Source: an uncultured Bacteroidales bacterium
GTDB taxonomy: Bacteria; Bacteroidota; Bacteroidia; Bacteroidales; UBA932
Length of the DNA stretch: 21,745 nt
Assembly: GCA_946062035.1 (NCBI GenBank)
Contig: CAMGTS010000002.1
Span: forward strand, 1 to 21,745
Direction: 5' to 3'
A program made the translations under genes and the position numbers. Below are positions 1-7,261 of the stretch, piece by piece (positions within the stretch are counted from its first letter, which is position 1; each line of letters opens with the position of its first letter). The notes under the pieces were generated by a model, which saw only the letters and a list, made by a program, of their open reading frames with translations, was not told the origin of the DNA and searched no databases.

Positions 1-2557
1 TTGGTACACTTCATATACCCCTTATCAAGCAGAGATTTCACAAGGACGTCTTGAGCCTCTTCTGATATTCCCGACGGTTATCAGCTCGCTTACAGGCTTC
101 CCTCTTTCAAACTGCTCTATGTTGGACGACGCACAGAGTGCGGGCGAAGCGATGAGGGTGATGTACAACCTTCGTGGCAGAGATGCGGTAAAAGCTGGTA
201 AGAATGTGCTTTTCGTTGACAATCAGATATTTCCTCATGTGCTAAGCGTGCTTAAGACGCGAACTGAGGGCCTTGGCATAAAGATAGTCTTAGGAGATTT
301 CGCCACATCAGAGTTGGATCCGATGTGCTTTGGTGCGATGGTTCAGTATCCTGCGGCAAATGGAGACCTTAGGGATTATTCTGAGTTCTGTGCAAAGGTT
401 CATGGCGCTGGCGGTCTGGTTACCGCATATTGCGATATCCTTGCGCTTGCGGTGTTGAAAGAACCTGCGGCGTGGGGTGCCGACATAGCGGTCGGAAGCA
501 CTCAGCGACTCGGATTGCCAATGGGTTACGGCGGCCCTACAGCGGGTTACCTTGCTACGAAAAACGAATATAAGAGAAGCATACCGGGACGTATAATAGG
601 TGTGACCGTAGACCGTCTCGGCAATAAGGCTGTAAGGCTTGCGCTTCAGACCCGCGAACAGCACATCAAGAGAGAGAAGGCTACCTCTAACGTTTGTACG
701 GCTACTGCCCTTATGGCTACAATGAGCGGAATGTACGCTGTCTATCACGGCCCGGAGGGAATGAAATCGATAGCTTACAATGCCTTTGCCTTTGCACATA
801 GGGTCGCAAGACATCTCGCTGAGGCCGGTTATGTCCTCACAAATGAAAATTTCTTTGACACTATAGAGATTTGCGGAAAGAAAGATGCGGCGGGTAATGT
901 ACAACCTATTGATGCAGAGGTGATAAAGACTGCTGCTTTGAAGAGCGGATTCAATTTCTATTATACTCCGTGCGGAAAAGTAAGAATCAGTTTCGATGAG
1001 CTGAGCTGCAAGGATGAGGCTCATAAGATCTTGGAAATCTTCGGTGTTCAGCCTTGCGGTGGTTGCGGTTGCAAGGGCGGGGGCAATTGCCCTACAGTCT
1101 CTTTCATGGCGAGAGAGACTCCTATCCTTGAACAGGAGGTGTTCAACAAATATCATAGCGAAACAGCCATGATGAGGTTTATAAAGATGTTGGAGCGTAA
1201 GGATATTTCTCTCGCCCACTCTATGATACCTCTCGGATCATGCACGATGAAACTAAATGCGGCTGTTGAAATGTTGCCGTTGAGTTGGAGTGAGCTTACG
1301 AATGTACACCCTCTCGCACCGACAGATCAGGTTGAGGGATATATGACACTGATCCATGAACTTATGCACGATTTGGAGGTTATTACAGGCTTTGACGCTT
1401 GCTCACTTCAGCCTAATTCCGGTGCCGCCGGAGAGTATGCCGGTCTGACAACAATCAAGAGATATTTCAATGCTAACGGACAGTCTCACAGGAACATCAT
1501 GATAATTCCTACATCCGCTCACGGAACAAATCCTGCATCAGCTGCGATGGCCGGTTTTGAGATTGTGCTTGTAGGTTGCGACGAGAACGGCAACATCAAC
1601 GTCGAAGAGTTGGAACAGAAGGCTGCGGAAGCGGGAGAAAACCTTGCAGGTCTGATGATTACCTACCCGTCAACTCATGGTGTCTTTGAGGTTAAGATAC
1701 GTGAAATAATAGACGCTATCCATAAGAACGGCGGTATGGTCTACATGGATGGCGCAAATATGAACGCCCAGATAGGTTTGACAAATCCGGGAACTATCGG
1801 TGCGGATATTTGTCACCTTAATCTGCACAAATCATTCGCGATGCCTCATGGAGGCGGTGGCCCTGGTGTAGGCCCAATCTGCTGCACGAAGACGCTTGCT
1901 CCTTATTTGCCAGGTCATCCGTCTATTGAAGGCGGCCTTGAGGCTGTTTCGGCTGCGGCATACGGCAACCCATTGCTCCTCCCTATTACTCATGCTTATA
2001 TCAAACTTCTTGGAGCGGAGGGACTTAAAGAATCGTCAGAGATAGCTATCCTCAATGCGAACTATATCGCTACGGAACTCGCTAAAGAATATCCGACAGT
2101 TTATTCCGGCGCTACGGGCCGTGTCGCTCACGAGTGCCTTCTCGACTGTAGGGATTTCAAGGAGAAATATGGTGTCGGTTCGACTGAAATCGCAAAGAGG
2201 CTTATGGACTTCGGATTCCATGCCCCTACACTTTCATTCCCTGTTCACGAGACGCTAATGGTCGAGCCTACGGAGAGTGAGCCTAAGGAGGAGATGGATC
2301 GCTTTATTGAGGCGATGAAGACTATTAAGGCTGAGTGTGAGGCGATTGCAGATGGTAAACTTGATGCCGCAGACAATCCTCTTAAGAATGCGCCGCATCC
2401 GGCTTTGGAGTGCTGCGCCGATGAGTGGAACCACCCTTATTCGAGGATGCAGGCCGCATATCCGTTGGAGTGGATCAAGGAGAATAAATTCTGGCCGGCT
2501 GTTTCCAAGGTAGACGATGGTTATGGCGACCGTAACCTTGTAAGCTGCTGCCAATAA
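1..2557 (+). CDS. gcvP: Glycine dehydrogenase (decarboxylating), P-protein of the glycine cleavage system; 5' end cut by window
   Basis: This PLP enzyme decarboxylates glycine and passes the aminomethyl group to the lipoyl arm of H-protein (GcvH) in the cytoplasm. The reading frame is open from base 2 to the TAA at 2555-2557, giving 851 visible residues. The family's fused form is about 950, so roughly the first 100 residues lie outside the window. The ATG at 119 is internal: the upstream codons encode the typical YQAEISQGRLE segment of the P1 half. The P1-like half runs to about base 1040 and the P2 half starts near FNKYHSETAMMR (about 1140). The PLP lysine is in NLHKSF (codon 1829-1831), followed by the glycine-rich GGGGPGVGP loop. 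The linker between the halves carries four clustered cysteines (1055-1090), which I do not expect in this family. The protein ends in SCCQ. A decayed regulator starts 4 nt behind the stop. Confidence 0.97.
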   Translation, partial: WYTSYTPYQAEISQGRLEPLLIFPTVISSLTGFPLSNCSMLDDAQSAGEAMRVMYNLRGRDAVKAGKNVLFVDNQIFPHVLSVLKTRTEGLGIKIVLGDFATSELDPMCFGAMVQYPAANGDLRDYSEFCAKVHGAGGLVTAYCDILALAVLKEPAAWGADIAVGSTQRLGLPMGYGGPTAGYLATKNEYKRSIPGRIIGVTVDRLGNKAVRLALQTREQHIKREKATSNVCTATALMATMSGMYAVYHGPEGMKSIAYNAFAFAHRVARHLAEAGYVLTNENFFDTIEICGKKDAAGNVQPIDAEVIKTAALKSGFNFYYTPCGKVRISFDELSCKDEAHKILEIFGVQPCGGCGCKGGGNCPTVSFMARETPILEQEVFNKYHSETAMMRFIKMLERKDISLAHSMIPLGSCTMKLNAAVEMLPLSWSELTNVHPLAPTDQVEGYMTLIHELMHDLEVITGFDACSLQPNSGAAGEYAGLTTIKRYFNANGQSHRNIMIIPTSAHGTNPASAAMAGFEIVLVGCDENGNINVEELEQKAAEAGENLAGLMITYPSTHGVFEVKIREIIDAIHKNGGMVYMDGANMNAQIGLTNPGTIGADICHLNLHKSFAMPHGGGGPGVGPICCTKTLAPYLPGHPSIEGGLEAVSAAAYGNPLLLPITHAYIKLLGAEGLKESSEIAILNANYIATELAKEYPTVYSGATGRVAHECLLDCRDFKEKYGVGSTEIAKRLMDFGFHAPTLSFPVHETLMVEPTESEPKEEMDRFIEAMKTIKAECEAIADGKLDAADNPLKNAPHPALECCADEWNHPYSRMQAAYPLEWIKENKFWPAVSKVDDGYGDRNLVSCCQ

Positions 2558-2561
2558 GTAT

Positions 2562-2876
2562 ATGGGGTATTTCGCAGATATAGACATTAAAATAGCAGAC
2601 GTAATTTCCGACAATCCCGTGCTTCTCTCCGTTTTGGAGAGACTCGGGATAAAGTTGGGATTCGGAGAAGCGACGGTGGGGCAGATTTGCGAACAATATA
2701 ACTACTCTCCTCGTCTGCCAAACCTATGTTGAGTGCAGGGCGGTTACCCTCGCCGGATCAGAAAGACGCACCGTAAGAATATTTCCAAAAAGTTAGGAAT
2801 TAATAATATCGCAGGCCTGGCCGTGTATGCCATCATCAACGGTCTTATTGACTTGACCTCACTTAAAGATGTGTGA
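2562..2876 (+). pseudogene. Remnant of a LuxR-type helix-turn-helix regulator (Bacteroidales hemerythrin-like/LuxR type)
   Basis: An ATG at 2562 opens a 56-codon frame (stop TGA 2730-2732). Its product contains KIADVISDNPVLLSVLERLG then LGFGEATVGQICEQY, the usual start of a Bacteroidales regulator family of about 200-250 residues. A shift of frame near 2700 gives LLVCQTYVE, a plausible continuation of that N-terminal domain. In a third frame, 2754-2876 encodes THRKNISKKLGIN then AGLAVYAIINGLIDL, the recognition helix and tail of a LuxR-type HTH, ending at TGA 2874-2876. The whole central region expected in the family is missing. I read this as one gene disrupted by a large internal deletion plus frameshifts. 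Identification of the two ends rests on remembered family sequences. An alternative is that the 56-codon N-terminal piece is still translated as a small protein. Confidence 0.75.
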
Positions 2877-2925
2877 TGATTCAATTTGCTGAAATCAGTC
2901 TCGGCGGTTTGATATGTAAAGAGTT

Positions 2926-3582
2926 ATGAATATTAAAGTATCGGCTATTTTTGTGTGCGCTCTGTGTGCGTTTGTCGCATCAGTGACACCGGCATCGGGG
3001 CAACTCACAAAGGAAAACGTACAATCGGAATTTAAAAAATACAATAGTATGCAAAGCAAACAGATTTTGGAGAATATATTTTCCCGCAAAAGTGTAAGAC
3101 ATTTTACGGGAAAAGTGGTCAGCAAAGATGATCTGACTATGGTTGTCAAAGCCGGTATGGCCGCACCTACGGGAAAGAATATGCAGCCATGGGAATTTTT
3201 GGCGGTTAATGATCCTGAGAGGATCTTCGCTATTGCGGAAAGCATGGGCAAGACGAACCCTATGAGCGCGAGGACTGGAGCGATGATAAAGGAAGCGGGA
3301 GCTGTGATAGTTGTTTGCGGCAGACCCGATGTCAGTCATAACTGGATGTTGGATTGCGCCGCCGCTACGGAGAATATCCTGCTTGCCATAGAGTCTATGG
3401 GAATGGGTGCTGTCTGGACAGCCGCCTGGCCGTATGAAGACAGACTGGCCGCTACGACCGAAGCGTTCGGACTTCCGGAAGATGTTGTACCTCTGTGTGT
3501 TATCCCTGTGGGATATCCAAAGTACGAGAAGGCTCCGATGGATAAGTGGAAGCCCGAGAAACTTCATTTCGACAAGTGGTAG
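2926..3582 (+). CDS. Nitroreductase-family flavoprotein with an N-terminal export signal
   Basis: The 218-residue product fits the FMN-dependent nitroreductase fold, whose members reduce nitro compounds, quinones or other acceptors with NAD(P)H. Visible family marks are RKSVRHFTGK (residues 54-63, the FMN-phosphate arginine region), AAPTGKNMQPWEF (79-91, the usual AP(S/T)G.N.QPW motif) and PVGYP near the C-terminus. Residues 1-25 form a Sec-type signal: a short basic start, a hydrophobic core and a likely cleavage near ASG-Q. That predicts a periplasmic protein, unusual for an FMN enzyme. The ATG at 2926 is chosen because it gives the complete signal. A weak -7-like box (TCAATTTG, 2881-2888) lies upstream. 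The gene ends 12 nt before a lipoprotein gene, so the two are probably co-transcribed. The physiological substrate cannot be told from sequence. Confidence 0.87.
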   Translation: MNIKVSAIFVCALCAFVASVTPASGQLTKENVQSEFKKYNSMQSKQILENIFSRKSVRHFTGKVVSKDDLTMVVKAGMAAPTGKNMQPWEFLAVNDPERIFAIAESMGKTNPMSARTGAMIKEAGAVIVVCGRPDVSHNWMLDCAAATENILLAIESMGMGAVWTAAWPYEDRLAATTEAFGLPEDVVPLCVIPVGYPKYEKAPMDKWKPEKLHFDKW

Positions 3583-3594
3583 TAGGTGACCTTT

Positions 3595-4278
3595 ATGAAA
3601 AGAGCGTTCTATCTGCTTGCTCTGTGTGCGATTTTTGTCGTAACCTCCTGCCGGGAAAGCGATAAGTCCCGTTCTCAGAATGTGTCTGGTAGCGGAGATG
3701 TGGAATGCGACAGTTCTGCGTCAGGCAATGCGACTCTTAACGTTGAAGAAGTAGCGTCAAGAGCGGAATCGGGTGATGCTGAGGCTCAAAGAGAAATGGC
3801 CGGGATGTATGAAACAGGTGCGGGAGGATATGAAAAAGATTATGGCAAAGCTTTCGGATGGTTCTTAAAAGCTGCGGAACAGGGAGATGTCAAGGCGATG
3901 AACAGCGTCGCCGCATACTATTCGAGCGGTTCTGGAGTCGGAAAAGACGATAAAAAGGCTTTTGAATGGTGGAGCAAAGCTGAGGCTAAGGGGAGTGCTG
4001 AGGCTATGACGAGTTTGGGGGCATGTTACTTCTTGGCGTTGGGTGTCAAACAGAATCTAAGCGAGGCTGTAAGATACTGGAGAAAAGCCGCCGCCAAGGG
4101 AGACGGGCTTGCCATGTATAATTTGGGGTATTGTATGGAGGCCGGAGCCGGGGTCGCACGTAACAGGGATTCAGCGATGTTCTTTTATAAGAAGTCTGCG
4201 TTTTCAGGTTGTGTTATGGCTCAGGAGAGGATAGAGGAGTTGAATGCGCCGCAATTAGGTTCTGTTTTCGGACAGTAG
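3595..4278 (+). CDS. Sel1-repeat (SLR/TPR-like) lipoprotein
   Basis: The product is 227 residues from the ATG at 3595. An in-frame GTG at 3586 would add three residues and spoil the compact lipoprotein signal, so I reject it. MKRAFYLLALCAIFVVTSC is a classic signal with a lipobox ending in Cys19, so the mature protein should be lipid-anchored. A serine/glycine-rich spacer follows. Four Sel1-like repeats of about 36 residues then cover roughly residues 62-210, each with the pattern A..LG..Y..G.GV..D...A..W..KAA..G. Sel1 repeats form helical solenoids that act as protein-protein adaptors; no enzymatic residues are present. It sits 12 nt behind the exported nitroreductase gene and upstream of dsbD, which suggests an envelope role. 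The partner protein cannot be inferred. Confidence 0.9.
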   Translation: MKRAFYLLALCAIFVVTSCRESDKSRSQNVSGSGDVECDSSASGNATLNVEEVASRAESGDAEAQREMAGMYETGAGGYEKDYGKAFGWFLKAAEQGDVKAMNSVAAYYSSGSGVGKDDKKAFEWWSKAEAKGSAEAMTSLGACYFLALGVKQNLSEAVRYWRKAAAKGDGLAMYNLGYCMEAGAGVARNRDSAMFFYKKSAFSGCVMAQERIEELNAPQLGSVFGQ

Positions 4279-4298
4279 CTGTTTATCAATCTAATTCT

Positions 4299-4306
4299 TA
4301 AATTTG
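4299..4306 (+). promoter_or_regulatory. Candidate -7 promoter box for dsbD
   Basis: TAAATTTG matches the Bacteroidota -7 consensus TAnnTTTG, 67 nt before the dsbD start codon. No clear TTG-type -33 element is seen at the expected distance. If used, the leader of about 60 nt would contain a 7-bp stem (4324-4330 with 4340-4346, one G-U pair) and a small ATTAAA/TTTAAT dyad (4354-4368) just before the ATG. Confidence 0.4.
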
Positions 4307-4372
4307 TCCGATTTGAAATAGGCGTGGGCGCAGTTTGGACGCTCACCTTGGAGATTAAAACCTTTAATTTTT

Positions 4373-6451
4373 ATGAAAATATTCGGCAAAACTCTTTTTA
4401 GAGTATCATTTGCTCTATTTTTATGTGCTGCCATCAATCTTTTGAGCAGTGGAAAAATGGCCGCTCAATTTATGAACGAGCAGCCTGTCAAGTGGATAGT
4501 TTCCACAGAAAAGATAAGTGACGGAGTTGTTGAAATATCGCTCAAGGCAGATATTGCAGGCGGATGGCATACATACGATCTCGGGCCTTATGAAGGAGGT
4601 CCTAACGCAACTACTGTCAAGATCAAGGAGATGTCGGGCATAAAAGCCATTGATGCTCCTTATGTCAAGAGCGGTGGAAAAAAAGAGTTTGACACTGCCT
4701 TTAATATGGAAGTGGGAACACTTTGGGATGGGGACATCATCGCCCAAAAAGTTCAGGTTACATCTGCGGCGGAATTGAAGGTGCGGGTTGTCGTAGAGTG
4801 GCAGGCATGCAATGATGGTAGTTGTCTGGGTCCTGAGGAACAGGAGCTTACCGCAATAATTCCAGCCGGCTCTGTTTCGGATGAGGCTGTTGCGGCTGAG
4901 TCGCCCGAAGTTTCTGTCAGTGAGTCTGCGCAAAATGGCGGCGAATACGGAGAGGGCGGAAATTTTACTCCTGTATCAAAGCGTTCATTGCTGAGCCTGA
5001 TTCTTGAGGCGATAGTCTGGGGATTTGCGGCGCTTTTAACTCCATGTGTCTTCCCTATGGTTCCGATGACTGTCTCTTTCTTTCTTAAACAGAATGAGAA
5101 ATCTCCGGCAAAGGGTCGCATGATGGCTTTGCTTTACGGACTTGGAATAGTAATGATATATACACTCCCGATAGCGGTTATAATTCTCATAACATATATA
5201 GTCGGAGGAGGAAGTGTAACGGCAGATATCTTTAATTGGCTGGCTACCAACTGGATACCTAATATCCTGTTCTTTATTGTCTTTATGATCTTCGCAATGA
5301 GCTTCTTCGGTGCTTTCGAGATAACGATGCCGAGCAAACTCGTAAACAGCGCGGATTCGAAGAGCGACAAGGGTGGTCTGTTGGGAATCCTTTTCATGGC
5401 TCTTACCCTTGTTCTCGTATCGTTCTCTTGCACAGGACCTATCGTCGGAACAATCCTCATAAAGAGTACGCAGGGTGAAGTATGGGCACCGATTATCGCA
5501 ATGCTTGCTTTCTCTATAGCCTTTGCTATTCCTTTTACTGTATTCGCATTCGCACCGTCGTTGTTGAAGAACCTGCCTAAGAGCGGGGGATGGTTGAATA
5601 CGGTCAAGGTTGTCCTCGGTTTCATAGAACTTGCGCTCGGAATGAAGTTCCTTTCTGTCGCTGACCAGACATACCATTGGGGCATTCTCGACAGAGAGGT
5701 TTATTTGGCCTTCTGGATTGTAATCTTCTCATTATTAGGGTTCTATCTATTAGGCAAGCTTCGCTTCAAATACGACAGCCCGTCCGACCATGTCGGGATT
5801 TTCAGACTGCTTCTTGCGATAGTTACGTTCGCATTTGTGGTTTACATGATTCCGGGAATGTGGGGCGCTCCTCTCAAGGCGTTGAGCGGATATTTGCCTC
5901 CTATTCAGACTCAGGATTTTGTTGTAGGACAAGGCTCTGTGACTTCAAACAATTCTTCAACGGCCGTTTACGGAAAAAATGACAAACCGAAATATTCGGA
6001 TGTTCTTCGTCTGCCTCATGATTTGCAAGGATATTTCACTGTAGAAGAGGCTGTTGCGGCTGCAAAAGCCGAGAATAAGCCGATATTTCTTGATTTTACG
6101 GGGCACGGTTGTGTGAACTGCCGCGAAATGGAGGCTCGTGTGTGGAGCGACAAAGAGGTGTTGGATATTCTCAGAAATGAAGTGATTATCTGCTCTTTGT
6201 ATGCTGACGATAAGATGACCGTCGCGGAAGAGGATTTCGTGACGCTTCCGTCAGGCAAGGTCCTGAAAACACTTGGGTCAATCAATTCTCGTTATGTGCT
6301 TGACAATTTCGGTGCGAATGCACAGCCTTTCTATATTATGCTTGATGAGGATGCCAAACCGTTGGCGGCACCGATGGGGTACAATTTGGACGCCCGTGCC
6401 TATGCCGCGTTCCTCAAAGATGGAATCTCGAAATTCAAAGAGCAGCAGTAG
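4373..6451 (+). CDS. dsbD: Thiol:disulfide interchange protein DsbD (inner-membrane electron transporter)
   Basis: The 692-residue product carries reducing equivalents from cytoplasmic thioredoxin across the inner membrane to periplasmic thiol proteins. Domains in order are: signal peptide (about 1-31); an N-terminal periplasmic alpha-type domain (about 35-165) with the pair C146/C151 in QACNDGSC; a low-complexity Ser/Glu linker; a transmembrane beta-domain (about 205-495) with several hydrophobic helices and the two membrane cysteines C225 (LLTPCVFP) and C353 (SFSCTGP); and a C-terminal thioredoxin-like domain with the CVNC active site (C580, C583). All six redox cysteines expected for a complete DsbD are present. 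Its length is somewhat above the E. coli protein (about 570). It follows the nitroreductase and Sel1 lipoprotein genes after a 94-nt gap with its own candidate promoter. A 9-bp hairpin lies 15 nt downstream. Confidence 0.95.
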   Translation: MKIFGKTLFRVSFALFLCAAINLLSSGKMAAQFMNEQPVKWIVSTEKISDGVVEISLKADIAGGWHTYDLGPYEGGPNATTVKIKEMSGIKAIDAPYVKSGGKKEFDTAFNMEVGTLWDGDIIAQKVQVTSAAELKVRVVVEWQACNDGSCLGPEEQELTAIIPAGSVSDEAVAAESPEVSVSESAQNGGEYGEGGNFTPVSKRSLLSLILEAIVWGFAALLTPCVFPMVPMTVSFFLKQNEKSPAKGRMMALLYGLGIVMIYTLPIAVIILITYIVGGGSVTADIFNWLATNWIPNILFFIVFMIFAMSFFGAFEITMPSKLVNSADSKSDKGGLLGILFMALTLVLVSFSCTGPIVGTILIKSTQGEVWAPIIAMLAFSIAFAIPFTVFAFAPSLLKNLPKSGGWLNTVKVVLGFIELALGMKFLSVADQTYHWGILDREVYLAFWIVIFSLLGFYLLGKLRFKYDSPSDHVGIFRLLLAIVTFAFVVYMIPGMWGAPLKALSGYLPPIQTQDFVVGQGSVTSNNSSTAVYGKNDKPKYSDVLRLPHDLQGYFTVEEAVAAAKAENKPIFLDFTGHGCVNCREMEARVWSDKEVLDILRNEVIICSLYADDKMTVAEEDFVTLPSGKVLKTLGSINSRYVLDNFGANAQPFYIMLDEDAKPLAAPMGYNLDARAYAAFLKDGISKFKEQQ

Positions 6452-6466
6452 TGTAGAGGAAGAAAA

Positions 6467-6487
6467 ATTTTCCTGTCGCAGGAAAAT
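6467..6487. terminator. Perfect 9-bp hairpin behind dsbD, possible terminator
   Basis: ATTTTCCTG (6467-6475) and CAGGAAAAT (6479-6487) are exact reverse complements around a 3-nt loop (TCG). The 3' arm is A-rich and is followed by a short AT-rich stretch (GTATTAAATTT) rather than a clean U-run, so on the plus strand it is an imperfect intrinsic terminator. The symmetric form could also be a protein-binding site just upstream of the tRNA promoter box. Confidence 0.5.
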
Positions 6488-6491
6488 GTAT

Positions 6492-6499
6492 TAAATTTG
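6492..6499 (+). promoter_or_regulatory. Candidate -7 box for the tRNA-Leu gene
   Basis: TAAATTTG matches TAnnTTTG, ending 23 nt before the mature tRNA 5' end, which is a sensible distance for a short 5' leader removed by RNase P. A small CGCCT/AGGCG stem (6503-6517) occupies that leader. A -33 element is not evident. Confidence 0.5.
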
Positions 6500-6522
6500 C
6501 TTCGCCTTTGTGAGGCGGGTAA

Positions 6523-6608
6523 GCTCAGGTGGTGGAATTGGTAGACACGCAGGACTTAAAATCCTGTGGCCCGAAAAGGCTGTACGGGTTCGATTCCCGT
6601 CCCGAGCA
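6523..6608 (+). tRNA. tRNA-Leu, anticodon UAA
   Basis: The sequence folds as a class II tRNA of 86 nt including the discriminator base. The acceptor stem pairs 6523-6529 with 6601-6607. The D-arm contains GTGGAATTGGTAGACAC. The anticodon stem is CAGGA/TCCTG with loop CTTAAAA, putting TAA at 6557-6559. A long variable arm (GGCCCGAAAAGGCTG region) is typical of leucine tRNAs, and the T-arm is ACGGG-TTCGATT-CCCGT. The discriminator is A6608, as LeuRS requires. CCA is not encoded (ACAG follows), so it must be added after transcription. The fifth acceptor pair is an A6527-C6603 mismatch, the only visible defect. Confidence 0.96.
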
Positions 6609-6647
6609 CAGAATTGCAAACTTGACAATGATTTGCATAGAAGACAG

Positions 6648-6677
6648 GCCGCTTCGGATTTCCGGGGCGGTTTTTTG
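6648..6677 (+). terminator. Intrinsic terminator behind tRNA-Leu
   Basis: CCGCTTCGG (6649-6657) pairs with CCGGGGCGG (6662-6670) in a 9-bp GC-rich stem with two G-U pairs and a 4-nt ATTT loop. Six T residues (6671-6676) follow directly. This is a textbook rho-independent terminator, separating the tRNA from the next gene. Confidence 0.88.
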
Positions 6678-6721
6678 TTTAAACAGCGTTGAGTTATATA
6701 ACGAAGTAAATAACATAATAT

Positions 6722-7234
6722 ATGGCACTAATCAAATCGGTAAGAGGATATACTCCTGAGTTCGGAGAAAATTGTGTCCTTGCAGACAACGCGACTATAA
6801 TCGGAGATGTCAAAATGGGGCGTGACTGCAGTATCTGGTTCGGCACGGTTCTCCGCGGCGATGTCAACTCCATCCGTATAGGCGACGGCGTAAACATTCA
6901 GGATGGCAGCGTCCTCCATACCCTTTATGAGAAGTCTACTATAGAGATAGGTGACCATGTTTCAGTCGGCCATAATGTTACCATTCATGGTGCGACCATA
7001 AAAGATTATGCGCTTATCGGTATGGGCTCGACTATCCTTGATCACGCCGTAGTCGGCGAAGGCGCTATAGTAGCCGCAGGTTCGTTAGTTCTCAGCAATA
7101 CCGTAATCGAGCCGGGCTGCATCTATGGAGGTGTTCCCGCCAAGTTTATCAAGAAAGTCGATCCTGAGCAGGCGAAGGAGCTGAATCAGAAGATTGCGCA
7201 TAACTACCTGATGTACTCTACCTGGTACAAGTAG
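6722..7234 (+). CDS. Gamma-class carbonic anhydrase family protein (left-handed beta-helix hexapeptide-repeat)
   Basis: The 170-residue product consists of tandem hexapeptide repeats (for example I-GDV-MG, I-GDGVNIQDGSV) forming a left-handed beta-helix, typically a trimer. The three zinc ligands of the gamma-CA/YrdA/CaiE/PaaY family appear conserved as H66 (SVLHTL), H84 (VSVGHN) and H89 (VTIHG), and the C-terminal helix is present. The family includes true gamma-carbonic anhydrases (CO2 hydration) and relatives with undemonstrated activity. The long acidic loop that carries the proposed proton-shuttle glutamate in the archaeal Cam enzyme is absent, as in most bacterial short members, so activity is uncertain. 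It lies between a terminator and the convergent purN gene and is probably monocistronic. Confidence 0.92.
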   Translation: MALIKSVRGYTPEFGENCVLADNATIIGDVKMGRDCSIWFGTVLRGDVNSIRIGDGVNIQDGSVLHTLYEKSTIEIGDHVSVGHNVTIHGATIKDYALIGMGSTILDHAVVGEGAIVAAGSLVLSNTVIEPGCIYGGVPAKFIKKVDPEQAKELNQKIAHNYLMYSTWYK

Positions 7235-7261
7235 TTTTTTCTAAAAAAAACGTTCGGAAAT

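Noticed and set aside
308..1219. Long open frame (303 codons) antisense to gcvP
   Set aside because: It lies wholly opposite a conserved gene, its product has no recognisable domain, and such antisense frames arise from codon bias.
5036..5685. Two long antisense frames within dsbD (about 213 and 183 codons)
   Set aside because: Both overlap the membrane domain of dsbD and each other; their compositions (Arg/Tyr/Ser-rich) look like shadows.
6510..6759. Short open frames crossing the tRNA-Leu gene on both strands
   Set aside because: They consist mostly of the tRNA sequence itself and run through a terminator.
7235..7261. TTTTTTCTAAAAAA dyad between the gamma-CA gene and purN
   Set aside because: A loop of two bases and no GC in the stem make it a poor intrinsic terminator; it may only be AT-rich spacer.
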